Assembly (NCBI RefSeq): GCF_003226895.2
Contig: NZ_PNJG02000002.1
Coordinates: forward strand, 620,001 to 684,000
Source: Kocuria tytonis
GTDB taxonomy: Bacteria > Actinomycetota > Actinomycetes > Actinomycetales > Micrococcaceae
Reading direction: 5' to 3'
Length of the DNA: 64,000 bases
A program made the position numbers and the translations under genes. The notes beneath the pieces were generated by a model. It searched no databases, was not told the DNA's origin, and saw only the letters and a list, made by a program, of their open reading frames with translations. Of the stretch, positions 63,292 through 64,000 are shown in pieces; position 1 is the stretch's first letter; each line of letters begins with the position of its first letter.

Positions 63292-64000
63292 TCACCGCAG
63301 CACCACCGTCTTGCCGCCGTGCAGGATCACGCGGCCCTCGCAGTGCCAGCGCACGGCGTCCGAGAGCGCCTTGCACTCGGTGTCCCGCCCGGCGGCCACG
63401 AGGTCCTCCGGACCGTAGGCGTGGTTCACCTCCACCACCTGCTGGGTGATGATGGGGCCCTCGTCCAGCTCCGCGTTCACGTAGTGGGCGGTGGCACCCA
63501 CGGTCTTCACACCACGGTCGTAGGCCTGGTGGTAGGGTTTGGCGCCCTTGAAGGAGGGCAGGAACGAGTGGTGGATGTTGATCACGCGCCCCTCCATCCT
63601 GGTGGCCAGGGAGTCGCTGAGCACCTGCATGTACCGGGCCAGCACCACCAGGTCCACCTCGAAACGGTCCACCAGGTCCAGCAGCTTCGCCTCCGCCTCC
63701 GGCTTGGTGTCCTTGGTGACGGGCACGTGGAAGAACGGGATGCCGTGCCACTCCACGAGCCGCTGGTGGTCCCGGTGGTTGGAGACCACCGCCACGATCT
63801 CCACCGGCAGCTCCCCGGTGCGCGCACGGAAGAGGAGGTCGTTGAGGCAGTGGCCGAACTTGGAGACCATCACCAGCACCCGCCGCTTGGCCCTGTGCTG
63901 GTGCAGCTCCCACCGCATCCCGAAGCGTTCGGCCACCGGTGCGAGGTCCGCGCGCACCGCGTCCTCGTCCAGCACGGCGCCGTCCATGGGTGCCATGTGC
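63292..64000 (-). CDS. purU: Formyltetrahydrofolate deformylase, N-terminus beyond the window
   Basis: The 236 visible residues include the end of the ACT regulatory domain and the whole formyltransferase-fold catalytic domain. The Asn-His-Asp catalytic set is seen in INIHHSFLPSFKGAKPYHQAY, the His of ATAHYVN and the Asp of LDEGPII. The SKFGHCLNDLL loop is typical of PurU. It hydrolyses 10-formyl-THF to formate and THF. The frame is open through base 64000, so the start lies outside. The hydrolase pseudogene follows 49 bp downstream. Confidence 0.92.
   Translation of the reverse strand, partial: HMAPMDGAVLDEDAVRADLAPVAERFGMRWELHQHRAKRRVLVMVSKFGHCLNDLLFRARTGELPVEIVAVVSNHRDHQRLVEWHGIPFFHVPVTKDTKPEAEAKLLDLVDRFEVDLVVLARYMQVLSDSLATRMEGRVINIHHSFLPSFKGAKPYHQAYDRGVKTVGATAHYVNAELDEGPIITQQVVEVNHAYGPEDLVAAGRDTECKALSDAVRWHCEGRVILHGGKTVVLR

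Noticed and set aside
1-64000. tRNA, rRNA, riboswitch or CRISPR loci
   Set aside because: No cloverleaf with a conserved T-loop, no rRNA-like block, no recognisable aptamer core and no regular repeat-spacer pattern was seen by eye. A covariance-model scan would be decisive.

Overview
The window is high-GC actinobacterial chromosome. Mycothiol-type DinB/maleylpyruvate-isomerase folds, frequent GTG starts, overlapping stop/start junctions, a CYP152 P450 and the gene style all point to Micrococcales, most like Kocuria or a close relative. That placement is an inference from protein resemblance, not from a marker gene. No rRNA or tRNA gene and no CRISPR array was seen.

Region 1 (1-7343) is an aromatic-acid catabolic cluster. 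A flavin hydroxylase (partial, minus strand) diverges from an operon for the homoprotocatechuate meta-cleavage route: a FAH-RraA fusion, a GntR/FCD repressor, hpaE, hpaD, hpaH and hpaI. Two near-identical 12-mers in the divergent promoter are probable repressor sites. The pathway ends in pyruvate plus succinate semialdehyde, and a succinate-semialdehyde dehydrogenase lies 36 kb away (43108-44478). No free-standing HpaF isomerase or HpaBC hydroxylase is visible.

Region 2 (about 9390-16400) is an accessory island that splits a uridine kinase gene. It holds three IS3-family elements or remnants, an intact-looking IS30-family element nested inside one of them, a truncated helix-turn-helix gene, and an AT-richer two-gene cassette: a DUF262 (DGQQR) protein translationally coupled to a HEPN-type RNase. 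This pair is the best candidate for an uncharacterised defence system here.

Region 3 (16434-34290) is mostly core and metabolic genes: TPR protein, enoyl-CoA hydratase, disulfide oxidoreductase, lipoprotein, sulfurtransferase, nitrilase-fold amidase, Gfo/Idh/MocA protein, SRPBCC-epimerase, two overlapping CNNM/CBS proteins with a DUF3817 protein, and a TetR-MFS pair with a clear operator. Region 4 (34604-42493) is a complete urease locus, ureABCEFGD, followed by a nickel permease and a urea transporter. Together these supply the enzyme, its GTP-driven nickel insertion, the metal and the substrate.

Region 5 (43108-64000) holds gabD, a DMT exporter with divergent LysR regulator, an M23 peptidase, an SQR-like flavoprotein, an MFS-CYP152 pair, a histidine kinase/response regulator/DUF4097 operon, an acyltransferase, lysX, an alpha/beta hydrolase and purU (cut by the window end). 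lysX and the hydrolase each carry an apparent single-base frameshift, and two of the IS transposases do too. All four lie at short homopolymers, so sequencing error must be excluded.
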